6,408 nucleotides of DNA from an uncultured Eubacteriales bacterium. Its GTDB lineage: Bacteria; Bacillota; Clostridia; UMGS1840. The notes beneath the pieces are model-generated. The model saw only the letters and a program-made list of their open reading frames with translations, had not been told where the DNA came from and did no database searches. The translations under genes were made by a program, and so were the position numbers. Below, piece after piece: positions 1 through 6,408 of this stretch; positions within the stretch are counted from its first letter, which is position 1; each line of letters opens with the position of its first letter. The stretch covers positions 1-6,408 of the forward strand of contig USLP01000082.1 in the NCBI GenBank assembly GCA_900555525.1, read 5' to 3'.

Positions 1-2
1 CG

Positions 3-272
3 CCCGACAATAAGGCAATACTTTCCATAGACGCTGTGAACAATACAGACACACCCGTAACCTTCAAAATGATAACGGCAATTTATGACGGAAACAAGCT
101 TGTGCAGACTGTTATGTCGGATAAAAACATTGCGGCAGGAAATACGGGAGCAATAACGGAGGAAATCACCTTTAACGAAAACGTAAACGAAAACTGCACA
201 ATGCGCGTTTATATGTGGGGCGGAGATAACTTTATGAACCCCATAGCGGGAGCAACGGATTTTTTTCAATAA
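3..272 (+). CDS. C-terminal Ig-like domain of a truncated (window-edge) secreted protein
   Basis: The reading frame is open from the left edge and ends with TAA at 270-272, so 89 codons are visible and the true start lies outside the window. A GTG at 36 is in frame but has no ribosome binding site and sits inside the domain, so it is not a start. The residues alternate polar and hydrophobic as in a beta-sandwich: an A-V-N-N-T-D segment, then a strand with I-T-A-I-Y-D-G-N-K-L-V, a polar linker, and a closing strand M-R-V-Y-M-W-G-G-D-N-F-M-N-P-I. This pattern, closing in W-x-x-x-x-x-M-x-P-I/L, is recalled from small domains found near the C-terminus of many Bacillota extracellular polysaccharide-active proteins; no specific family name is claimed. 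It has no catalytic residues and is probably a spacer or binding module. Its stop falls six bases after a T7 run where coding continues in the -1 frame, so this is probably the front part of the following beta-helix gene. Confidence 0.7.
   Translation, partial: PDNKAILSIDAVNNTDTPVTFKMITAIYDGNKLVQTVMSDKNIAAGNTGAITEEITFNENVNENCTMRVYMWGGDNFMNPIAGATDFFQ
260..266 (+). other. T7 homopolymer at a -1 frameshift junction
   Basis: Seven consecutive Ts are read in the upstream frame as gaT TTT TTT, which has the phase of a slippery U UUU UUU heptamer. A one-base backward slip changes the next codon from CAA (then TAA stop) to TCA, and the new frame stays open for 703 codons. An SD-like GGGAG lies at 248-252, seven bases upstream of the run. 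The tract could be a programmed frameshift site, a transcript slippage site, a genuine one-base deletion, or a sequencing or assembly error (eight Ts would restore one frame). The sequence alone cannot separate these. Confidence 0.6.
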
Positions 273-2377
273 AGGGCAGAAATGAACTTATAATTTATGT
301 ATCTGCGGACGGAGACGACTCACATGACGGCTCCGTTTCCGCACCGTTTAAATCATTAACGGCTGCCCGTGATGCCGTAAGAAAATTAAAATATTCGGGC
401 GAAGCTCCCGAAAGTGTAAAAATCGTCTTAAAAGGCGGAGAATATTTTGTAAATGATACAGTTGAACTCACAGAAGCGGACAGCGGCTCTGATTTCTCAC
501 CGCTTACGATATGTGCGGAGGATAACGAACAGGTAACGCTCAAAAAAAGCGTAACAATACCCAAAAGCGAAGTTATGGAAGCGCCTGAAAGCATAAAAGC
601 GAAAATAATCGATTCTTCGGCGAGAAACAATATAAAATATGTTAATCTTTATAATCTCGGAATAACCGATTTTGGAAAAATCACACGCAGGGGCTACGGT
701 ATAACCTCACCGTCCGCACAGGGCGAGCTTTATATAAACGGAAAACGCGGAACGCTTTCACGCTATCCGAATACAGGCTACACCAACGACCGCACGGAGA
801 TTTTTAATTACAATTCCGACGGAACAAAATCAATTGTAACGGACACGCAGACGGCGGCGATGAGCTTCACATATTCCGATGAAAGACCGTCTCTTTGGAC
901 AGACGAAAAAAACATCTGGATTTCCGGAAGCATGAACGCAAACTTTTCATTTGATTATCTGCCTGTAAAAAGTATAAACGCCGATGAAAAAACGGTAACG
1001 ATATCGGAGGGAACGCTTAAAAATTATCACTATTCAAAGCCTTTTTACTTTTTTGAAAACGTTCTTTGCGAGCTTGACCGTGAAAACGAATACTATATTG
1101 ACTACGAGACGGGGAATATGTATTTTTATCCGCCGAAAAACGGTAATTACACGCTTGAATTTTCCGTATCTGACACACCGGTTTTTAAATTCACAGACTC
1201 CGAAAATATAACGCTTAAAAATCTCAATCTGGAGTATGGCAGAGGAAGCGCAATAACCTCAAGCGGAACGCTTTCCAATATAAAGATAGATAGCTGCACC
1301 GTTCACGGTTTCGGAGGCAGTGCGGTCTCTATGGGAAACGCACGGTTTTGCACCGTCTTAAATTCGAAAATTTACGATATAGGCGAAACGGGAATAGCGA
1401 TAGGCGGCGGTGATTATGCGAATTTGGGAAAAAACGGAAATATCATTTTCAATAATGAAATTTCAAAATGCGCACAGCTTAAAAAAAGCTATTTTTCGGG
1501 AATACATCTTGCGTACCGAAGCATAGGAACAACCGTAAAAAACAACTATATTCACGATATGCCCCATGCGGGACTGATTTTTTACGGAGCGGAACACAAG
1601 ATTTTGAAAAATGAATTTGAAAAATGCGTAACGGATTTTCACGATATGAACGCAATATATTCAAAGCTTGACACGTTCCCATGGGAAAAGGGCAACACGA
1701 TTGCGGATAATTACTTCCATAATCTCGGAAATGAATTTTTGGGAGACGTAAGACAAATAAATGTTTCGGCAATTCGTTCGGATGATTTCGGTCCGGGCTT
1801 GACAATTACCCATAATTTGTTTTATAATATAGGTAATCAGGATATAAGCAAAGCTACAAATATGTTGGGCGGCATAGTTTCTCAGGGAATTTACAACAAA
1901 ATTTCGTATAATATGTTTTTGGATTGCAGCGATACATATATTGGCGGCTTGACCTATAACGGTGCGAGCAATAATCCGCCGAAGTATTCAGATACGGCAA
2001 GCGATACTCTAAAGGCGGAGCTTGCGACAAGAATGAGCGTATACGGCAAACGCTTCCCCGAACTTAAAAATTATTTGAATGAACATCATACGGTTACAAA
2101 GACAAACGAATTTTCAAATAATGCCGTTATAAACATTGCGTATCCGCTTTCTACATATAACGGAGCAATGAATGTTGATGGCTGGAGAGGTAAAACTGAG
2201 CTTACAAATTCATACGGTAATTTTGTTATGAACATGGCGGACGACTGTGAAGAATACAAAAGCATTTTTGAAGATTATGACACAGGCAGTTTTACAACTG
2301 TAAATTTAAAACCGATAACGGATAATATTCCTAATTTCGGAAGCTTTAACTTAAGCCGAATCGGCTTAATAAAATAA
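266..2377 (+). CDS. Right-handed parallel beta-helix protein, GH141-like, entered by a -1 frameshift
   Basis: The frame is open from 230 (preceding stop TAA 227-229) to TAA 2375-2377. The first in-frame ATG is at 575, but it has no convincing ribosome binding site and lies inside the conserved fold. The 103 codons before it align with the downstream paralogue: Y-V-S-A-D-G-D-D-S-H-D-G-S, A-P-F-K-S-L-T-A-A-R-D-A-V and K-G-G-E-Y-F-V-N-D-T match its Y-Y-V-A-L-T-G-K-D-T-N-S-G, S-P-F-A-T-I-E-R-A-R-D-E-I and R-D-G-T-Y-Y-I-D-K-T. No ATG, GTG or TTG exists in that stretch and there is no signal peptide, so translation must enter from the upstream frame at the T run, or the gene is broken. Counting from 575, motifs include RRGYGI near 38-43, ELYINGKR at 51-58, YYIDYETG at 173-180, IHDMPHAG at 326-333, HDMNAIY at 356-362 and DNYFHNLGNEF at 378-388. 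By analogy with GH141 enzymes, D357 and D403 are catalytic candidates. The C-terminus (NFGSFNLSRIGLIK) matches the paralogue's. Substrate is unknown. Confidence 0.75.
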   Translation, partial: SIKGRNELIIYVSADGDDSHDGSVSAPFKSLTAARDAVRKLKYSGEAPESVKIVLKGGEYFVNDTVELTEADSGSDFSPLTICAEDNEQVTLKKSVTIPKSEVMEAPESIKAKIIDSSARNNIKYVNLYNLGITDFGKITRRGYGITSPSAQGELYINGKRGTLSRYPNTGYTNDRTEIFNYNSDGTKSIVTDTQTAAMSFTYSDERPSLWTDEKNIWISGSMNANFSFDYLPVKSINADEKTVTISEGTLKNYHYSKPFYFFENVLCELDRENEYYIDYETGNMYFYPPKNGNYTLEFSVSDTPVFKFTDSENITLKNLNLEYGRGSAITSSGTLSNIKIDSCTVHGFGGSAVSMGNARFCTVLNSKIYDIGETGIAIGGGDYANLGKNGNIIFNNEISKCAQLKKSYFSGIHLAYRSIGTTVKNNYIHDMPHAGLIFYGAEHKILKNEFEKCVTDFHDMNAIYSKLDTFPWEKGNTIADNYFHNLGNEFLGDVRQINVSAIRSDDFGPGLTITHNLFYNIGNQDISKATNMLGGIVSQGIYNKISYNMFLDCSDTYIGGLTYNGASNNPPKYSDTASDTLKAELATRMSVYGKRFPELKNYLNEHHTVTKTNEFSNNAVINIAYPLSTYNGAMNVDGWRGKTELTNSYGNFVMNMADDCEEYKSIFEDYDTGSFTTVNLKPITDNIPNFGSFNLSRIGLIK
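2351..2369 (+). repeat. Perfect inverted repeat at the 3' end of the first beta-helix gene
   Basis: TTAAGCCGA and TCGGCTTAA are perfect 9-base arms around a single central A. In RNA this would fold as a 7-bp stem (TTAAGCC/GGCTTAA) with a five-base GAATC loop, ending six bases before the stop codon. The bases after it are A-rich, not T-rich, so it lacks the tail of an intrinsic terminator. It encodes the N-L-S-R-I-G-L end of the protein, part of which is shared with the paralogue, so the symmetry could be chance. Confidence 0.5.
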
Positions 2378-2385
2378 AATCTAAA

Positions 2386-2418
2386 CCTATGAGCGGAAAA
2401 ATATTTTTCGCTCATGGG
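2386..2418 (+). other. Strong intergenic hairpin between the two beta-helix genes
   Basis: CCTATGAGC (2386-2394) pairs with GCTCATGGG (2410-2418), eight Watson-Crick pairs plus one G-T wobble. After one bulged G, the GAAAA and TTTTC arms extend the stem to a small AT loop around 2401-2404. It fills half of the 67-bp gap between the stop at 2377 and the TTG at 2445. No T tract follows (ATAAAACATAAG instead), so a standard intrinsic terminator is doubtful. An mRNA-processing or stability hairpin, or an attenuator that weakens read-through into the downstream gene, fits as well. No convincing -35/-10 promoter was seen in the gap. Confidence 0.6.
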
Positions 2419-2430
2419 ATAAAACATAAG

Positions 2431-2437
2431 AAGGTGA
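2431..2437 (+). promoter_or_regulatory. Ribosome binding site for the TTG start at 2445
   Basis: AAGGTGA lies seven bases before a TTG codon. No ATG alternative gives a signal peptide: the TTG yields a textbook secretion leader (MKKTALFLIF...), whereas the next in-frame ATG codons would remove its charged end. This decides the start. Confidence 0.75.
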
Positions 2438-2444
2438 ACTAATA

Positions 2445-5111
2445 TTGAAAAAAACAGCTTTATTTTTGATATTCATGCTTTTAATAACGTCTTTTTCAGT
2501 TGCTTTGGCTGATGATACAAACGGTCATTGGGCGCAGAGATTCATCTCGGAGCTATACACAGACGGAGTTATAAACGGCTACCCCGACGGTAATTTTCGC
2601 CCCGACAGCACTATAAACGTTGATGAATTTTTAAAAATGGTATTAAAGGCTTTGGGATATGATACTGCAAATTCGCAGGGTTATTGGGCAGCGGATATTA
2701 TAAAAAAGGCAGAGGAGCTTGAGATTATAGATTCCGATGATTTCTTCTGCTTTTCACGACCGATAACAAGAGGGGAAACCGCCGTAATTTTAGCGAACGC
2801 ATTAAAGCTTGATACAAGCGGTACGGCAGATGTTTCTATATTAAAGCAAATACCCGACTACTACGATATATTAAATAAGTATAAACCAAGCGTATTGGTA
2901 TGCTACCAAAACAAGCTTTTGACAGGCTATGATGACGGAAGCTTTATGCAAAACAGGCTTTCATCACGTGCCGAAGCATGCGTTGTTATAACAAGAATGC
3001 TGAAAATAAAGCCGCTTCCGAACGATCCGAACAAGGGCGGAGATATTACGGCGCTAAATGCTTACTATGTTGCTCTTACGGGTAAAGACACAAACAGCGG
3101 AACAATTGATTCACCGTTTGCGACAATTGAACGTGCAAGAGATGAAATAAGAAGCATAAAAGAAGCGGGCAAGTTTCCGAAAGAGGGAATAACGGTTTAC
3201 TTAAGAGACGGAACGTATTATATCGACAAAACCATCGAATTTAACGCAAGCGATTCGGGAATTGATGGCGGAAAGGTTGTTTACCGCTCATACGAAAACG
3301 AAACCGCAAGACTTACGGGCGGAATAAGCCTGCCGTATGAAAAATTCAGGAAGATTTCCGCCGATATGTCAAATAAGCTTCTTTCCCGTGATGCGAAAAA
3401 TAATGTATTGGAGCTTAATTTGAGCGAGCTTGGCATAACCGATTTGGGTGAGCTTTCAAGACGAGGTTTTCTCATTTCGGCAAACGTTCCCGTTCAGGCG
3501 GAGCTTTATATCAATAATAAGCGTCAGCAGTTATCACGCTGGCCCGACAGCGAATGGGTAGGTACGACCGGCATTGTAAGAAGCGGCGCAAGAAGTCAAA
3601 GCGGTGTGAAAGACGGCGCTGTTTTCACAATAGATTATGACGAACCCTTAAAATGGAAAACAAACATAAACGAGATTTATACATCGGGTGTTTTGGGAGA
3701 AAACTACTTCTACGGATATTTCCCGATTGAAAAAATCGAAAAAGGACAGATAACCTTAAAAGAAGGCGCCGTAAAAGAATATTATTCAAAGCATTTTATA
3801 CGCTACGAAAATATTTTTGAAGAAATTTCACAGCCCGGAGAATATTACATAGACCGTACCACGGGTATGCTTTATCTCTACCCGACATCGGATTTCACAA
3901 AAGATGCGGACATACGCTTATCTATGCTGAAAGACAGAATTGTATCGTTAAGCGGTGCGGAAAACATCACATTTTCAAATATCCGCTTTGATACTGTAAG
4001 AGGCGAGGGAATAAGAGGAACTGACGCAAAGAATATTGAGGTTTCAAACTGCGATATATTCGGAACGGGTTCAAACGGCGTTATAATGAGAGGTACGAAT
4101 AACACGATAAAGAATTGCCATGTATTCGATATAGGAGCGACGGGTATACAGGTCGGCGGCGGAGATTACGATAATCTTACCGACAACGGCAACGTCATAG
4201 AAAACAACCACGTTCATAAGGTTTCACAGATTGAACGCTCATACACAAGCGGTATCACGCTTGACTACTTAAGCGTCGGAACGCACGTATTGCACAACGA
4301 AATTCATGATACGCCGCATACGGCGATGATTGTATACGGTCCCAATCATCTTGTGGAATATAACGAAATATATGACGCCGTAAAAGAATTTATGGATATG
4401 GATTCGATATATATGAATGTATATCAGTATCCGTGGGAAAGAGGCGTTGTATACAGACGCAATTACTTCCATGATTTTGGGAATGAAATGTTTACGCAAA
4501 AGCAGATTAACGTTGCGGCAATACGTACCGATAACAATGGAAACGGTGTAAACGTTATTGAAAACGTTTTCTACAATATTGGTTATGACAACTCTAACCA
4601 AGTACGAAGCGTATGCGCCGAGGGTATAGACAACGTTATAAAGAACAACATATTTATAGACGTTGCGGAAACGTATGACGGCCCCGACGGATATTCGGCA
4701 GATGCGGTTTGGGATTTAACAAACGCAAGTGTGGCGTCGATTTACAAAAACTTTCAAAAATATGAGCCTGTTTATGCAAAGAAATATCCCGAAATTTCGG
4801 ATTTCTTTAAGAATCATTGGAAGGCAAAAAAGAAATCAAACGTATTTGAGGGTAACTTAATTGCAAGCATATCGCGGCAGTTAAGCACATTAAACGCAAT
4901 ACCCGATGCGCAGGGCTTCAGAGCAGACCCGAACCTTGTTTCGGCACAGGACAATCTTATCGTTAAGAAAGACCCCGGCTTCAAGGATTATAAAAACAAG
5001 GATTTCACATTGCTTGATACAAGCGAGGCTTACGCAAAAATACCGAATTTTCCGAAAATAGATTTTGAAAACATCGGTCTTATGAAAGATACACAAGTGG
5101 GAACGAATTAG
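2445..5111 (+). CDS. SLH-anchored right-handed beta-helix protein, GH141-like glycoside hydrolase candidate
   Basis: This is a complete 888-residue surface protein starting at TTG with a good ribosome binding site. Residues 1-22 are a signal peptide with likely cleavage after A-L-A. Residues about 26-72, 78-124 and 134-187 are three SLH repeats, which in Bacillota bind wall polysaccharides; the first is canonical (GHWAQRFI, GYPDGNFRP), the second keeps ITRGE, and the third is degenerate (no GHW, SSRAE in place of TRAE). From about 205 begins the Y-Y-V-x-x-x-G-x-D-x-N-S-G-T and S-P-F-A-T-I motif common at the start of extracellular beta-helix enzymes. The helix itself runs about 500-745 as ladders such as NITFSNIRF, NTIKNCHV, NVIENNHVH and NVIKNNIFID. 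GH141-like landmarks are GGGDYDNL at 571-578, SYTSGITL at 599-606, HDTPHTA at 621-627, GPNHLVEYNEI at 632-642 and RNYFHDFGNE at 672-681. D651 and D696 are the best catalytic candidates by analogy. The tandem paralogue lies upstream and a secreted propeller gene 16 bp downstream. Family assignment is from memory of motifs; substrate is unknown. Confidence 0.85.
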   Translation: MKKTALFLIFMLLITSFSVALADDTNGHWAQRFISELYTDGVINGYPDGNFRPDSTINVDEFLKMVLKALGYDTANSQGYWAADIIKKAEELEIIDSDDFFCFSRPITRGETAVILANALKLDTSGTADVSILKQIPDYYDILNKYKPSVLVCYQNKLLTGYDDGSFMQNRLSSRAEACVVITRMLKIKPLPNDPNKGGDITALNAYYVALTGKDTNSGTIDSPFATIERARDEIRSIKEAGKFPKEGITVYLRDGTYYIDKTIEFNASDSGIDGGKVVYRSYENETARLTGGISLPYEKFRKISADMSNKLLSRDAKNNVLELNLSELGITDLGELSRRGFLISANVPVQAELYINNKRQQLSRWPDSEWVGTTGIVRSGARSQSGVKDGAVFTIDYDEPLKWKTNINEIYTSGVLGENYFYGYFPIEKIEKGQITLKEGAVKEYYSKHFIRYENIFEEISQPGEYYIDRTTGMLYLYPTSDFTKDADIRLSMLKDRIVSLSGAENITFSNIRFDTVRGEGIRGTDAKNIEVSNCDIFGTGSNGVIMRGTNNTIKNCHVFDIGATGIQVGGGDYDNLTDNGNVIENNHVHKVSQIERSYTSGITLDYLSVGTHVLHNEIHDTPHTAMIVYGPNHLVEYNEIYDAVKEFMDMDSIYMNVYQYPWERGVVYRRNYFHDFGNEMFTQKQINVAAIRTDNNGNGVNVIENVFYNIGYDNSNQVRSVCAEGIDNVIKNNIFIDVAETYDGPDGYSADAVWDLTNASVASIYKNFQKYEPVYAKKYPEISDFFKNHWKAKKKSNVFEGNLIASISRQLSTLNAIPDAQGFRADPNLVSAQDNLIVKKDPGFKDYKNKDFTLLDTSEAYAKIPNFPKIDFENIGLMKDTQVGTN

Positions 5112-5113
5112 AA

Positions 5114-5121
5114 AGGAAAGG
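5114..5121 (+). promoter_or_regulatory. Ribosome binding site of the propeller gene
   Basis: AGGAAAGG lies six bases before the ATG at 5128 and two bases after the TAG stop (5109-5111) of the preceding gene. The tight spacing, with no terminator or promoter in the 16-bp gap, indicates co-transcription with the SLH beta-helix gene. Confidence 0.8.
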
Positions 5122-5127
5122 TACAAT

Positions 5128-6408
5128 ATGAAAAAATTATCATTACTTACCGTTATTGTTATGATATTTGAACTGTTAATTGCAGCGCCGTCCGTCAGCG
5201 CGTCAAGCGGCTTTGACGGTTATACGCCTCTTGCAGTATGCTATAGCCCCGATGCGGACGTATACGTTGCAGCGGCAAAGGATTTGACAGATACAAACTA
5301 TCCGATGAAGCTATATTCTTCTTCGGACGGCTCGGACTGGAAAGAAGCAATCAGCTTTCCGCAGTCATTTTATCTGAACGGTAAGTCGCAGGCAAAATCA
5401 CATCAATGCCTCATTTACTGGGAAAGCGAAGGCGTGTTCGTTGCCGCAGTAGGCAGAGAACTCTATAAATCCACAAACGGAGAAAACTGGGAGCTTTTAG
5501 GAACAGCAAACCATGACGCAATTATTACAGTAAACGGCACGGAGCTTTTCGTAGCTTCCTACGGCGAGGTTAAAGTTTTCACTTCTCTTACGGATTCCTA
5601 TATCGTTAAAACAACGGGAACATGGTGGGTAAAATTTCTTCTTCCGAAAGACGATACCGTATACGCGGGCGGTATAGATACGCAGTGGGGAGCATACAGA
5701 AATATCCTGAAAAAAACGGACGGAGCATACAGCGCAGTGAATGTTGCGGGAATGTACAGAGAAAACCCGAACACAAATAACGCATACCTTCCGTATAACG
5801 GACTTTACCTTTTGCCGAATGCCCAAAGTCATGCGAATGCTCACAGACTTACACTGTTCAACACCGAAACGGGCGGAACGGACAGAAAGAAAATTATTGT
5901 TACAAATTCGGACGGCTCAAAAACCGAAGTTATGGATAAAATCGTTTCTGTCGGATATATAAACGACGGTAAGGACAATACTTTTGTGGGAACCTTGGGC
6001 GGTAAGATTTATTACACCGAAGCTACAAACTTAACAAACGATACGGTTTGGTATGAAGCGACAGGCTCTGAAAACGGAGAATGTATCGAAACGCTGACCA
6101 CAGGTAAAAATAACAGCATTATTGCTCTTACACAAAATAAAACTTATGCCGTTATAAAAGAAAGCGGTAGATTTGTAAGGCTTGGAACGGATGAAGCGAC
6201 CGTTATGCTGGAAAATGAAACGTCGGTTGAAATTCCCGTTTCGGGTGTAAACGAGCTTGAAATTGTGCCTAAGCTTGTAAACTATGCGGGAAATGCAATT
6301 TCAAGCAGCGTGGATTCTGTAAGCGTTAAGGGGACGCTCCCGGACGGCATAACCTTTTCGGACAATAAAATTAAAGTTGAAAGCACGACTTTAAACGGCT
6401 GTACAGTA
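5128..6408 (+). CDS. Secreted protein with BNR-like beta-propeller repeats and start of an Ig-like domain (3' truncated)
   Basis: The frame is open for 427 codons from ATG 5128 to the window edge without a stop. The start is fixed by a strong AGGAAAGG site and by the signal peptide it produces (MKKLSLLTVIV..., likely cleavage after V-S-A at residue 25). No SLH repeats are seen in the visible part. Two clear BNR-type repeats, L-Y-S-S-S-D-G-S-D-W (62-71) and L-Y-K-S-T-N-G-E-N-W (112-121), are spaced 50 residues apart, and a weaker one, I-Y-Y-T-E-A-T ending in V-W, is near 294-308. These are typical of beta-propeller blades, as in sialidases and photosystem-assembly or YCF48-like propellers. Sialidase catalytic Arg/Asp/Glu sets cannot be recognised, so an enzymatic role is not claimed. 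From about 365 the sequence (E-I-P-V-S-G-V-N, then G-T-L-P-D-G-I-T-F-S-D) resembles an Ig- or putative cadherin-like module. It probably acts outside the cell with the beta-helix proteins, in glycan binding or hydrolysis. Confidence 0.8.
   Translation, partial: MKKLSLLTVIVMIFELLIAAPSVSASSGFDGYTPLAVCYSPDADVYVAAAKDLTDTNYPMKLYSSSDGSDWKEAISFPQSFYLNGKSQAKSHQCLIYWESEGVFVAAVGRELYKSTNGENWELLGTANHDAIITVNGTELFVASYGEVKVFTSLTDSYIVKTTGTWWVKFLLPKDDTVYAGGIDTQWGAYRNILKKTDGAYSAVNVAGMYRENPNTNNAYLPYNGLYLLPNAQSHANAHRLTLFNTETGGTDRKKIIVTNSDGSKTEVMDKIVSVGYINDGKDNTFVGTLGGKIYYTEATNLTNDTVWYEATGSENGECIETLTTGKNNSIIALTQNKTYAVIKESGRFVRLGTDEATVMLENETSVEIPVSGVNELEIVPKLVNYAGNAISSSVDSVSVKGTLPDGITFSDNKIKVESTTLNGCTV

Noticed and set aside
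282..293. ATG at 282 preceded by AAAGGG, a possible reinitiation start for the beta-helix gene
   Set aside because: It is in the wrong frame and reads M-N-L-stop. It could serve the beta-helix frame only with a second shift, and it would give no signal peptide.
289..294. Perfect TATAAT -10 box inside the start of the beta-helix coding region
   Set aside because: No good -35 is found 16-18 bases upstream (best 3 of 6 matches), and the bases encode conserved strand residues. It is probably chance in AT-rich DNA.
305..342. Stem-loop GCGG-ACGGAG / CTCCGT-TT-CCGC as a stimulator of frameshifting
   Set aside because: The stem can form (10 bp with a two-base bulge), but it starts about 38 bases after the T run. 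Stimulatory structures usually lie 5-9 bases away.
575..577. ATG at 575 as the true start of the first beta-helix gene
   Set aside because: There is no Shine-Dalgarno sequence or signal peptide, and aligned homology continues about 100 codons upstream.
1479..1805. Minus-strand open frame of 108 codons
   Set aside because: It lies wholly within a well-supported + strand gene, has no ribosome binding site, and is an odd cysteine- and arginine-rich composition typical of a shadow frame. The other minus-strand frames (295-630, 3281-3475, 3878-4105, 4269-4601, 4890-5126, 5497-5844) fail in the same way.
1402..4166. Repeated GGCGGCGG-GATTA blocks at about 1402 and 4154 as a mobile or recombination repeat
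   Set aside because: They encode the same conserved G-G-G-D-Y motif in the two paralogues, so protein homology explains them.
5741..5962. + strand open frame of 73 codons
   Set aside because: It overlaps the propeller gene in another frame, with no ribosome binding site and low-quality composition.

Overview
The window looks like a piece of a Gram-positive (Bacillota, probably clostridial and gut or anaerobe-type) chromosome given over to extracellular carbohydrate breakdown. The grounds are the moderately AT-rich composition, frequent ATA and AGA codons, strong AGGA/AAGG-type ribosome binding sites, a TTG start, Gram-positive-length signal peptides and a three-repeat SLH (S-layer homology) wall anchor. 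This is inference: no marker gene is present to name a genus. All recognisable coding is on the + strand, in closely spaced genes that could be one transcript.

Layout. Positions 3-272 hold the C-terminal end of a protein cut by the window edge, a small beta-sandwich (Ig-like) domain. At 260-266 there is a run of seven Ts. The frame of that protein stops six bases later (TAA 270-272), but the -1 frame carries straight on, without any start codon, into a complete right-handed parallel beta-helix protein that ends at 2377. Homology to the next gene begins right after the T run, so 3-2377 reads as one gene broken, or programmed to shift, by a single -1 frameshift. A 67-bp gap with a strong hairpin follows. 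At 2445-5111 lies a full-length 888-residue paralogue: signal peptide, three SLH repeats, then the same beta-helix enzyme-like module. After 16 bp a third gene starts at 5128 and runs off the window. It encodes a secreted protein with BNR-like beta-propeller repeats followed by the start of an Ig-like domain.

How they may work together. The two beta-helix modules are tandem paralogues. Their glycan-binding N-terminal motif and their H-D-x-P-H, G-x-x-H and N-Y-F-H-D/N ladder motifs resemble, from memory, the GH141-type glycoside hydrolases (known activities: alpha-L-fucosidase and xylanase). The segment around the presumed catalytic aspartates is unusual, so the substrate is unknown. With a surface anchor on one paralogue and a secreted propeller protein downstream, the simplest reading is a cell-surface polysaccharide-degrading cluster. 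The strongest leads are the frameshift junction, the divergent catalytic segment of the paralogue pair and the unusual hairpins between them. I did not find evidence for a wholly new type of system.
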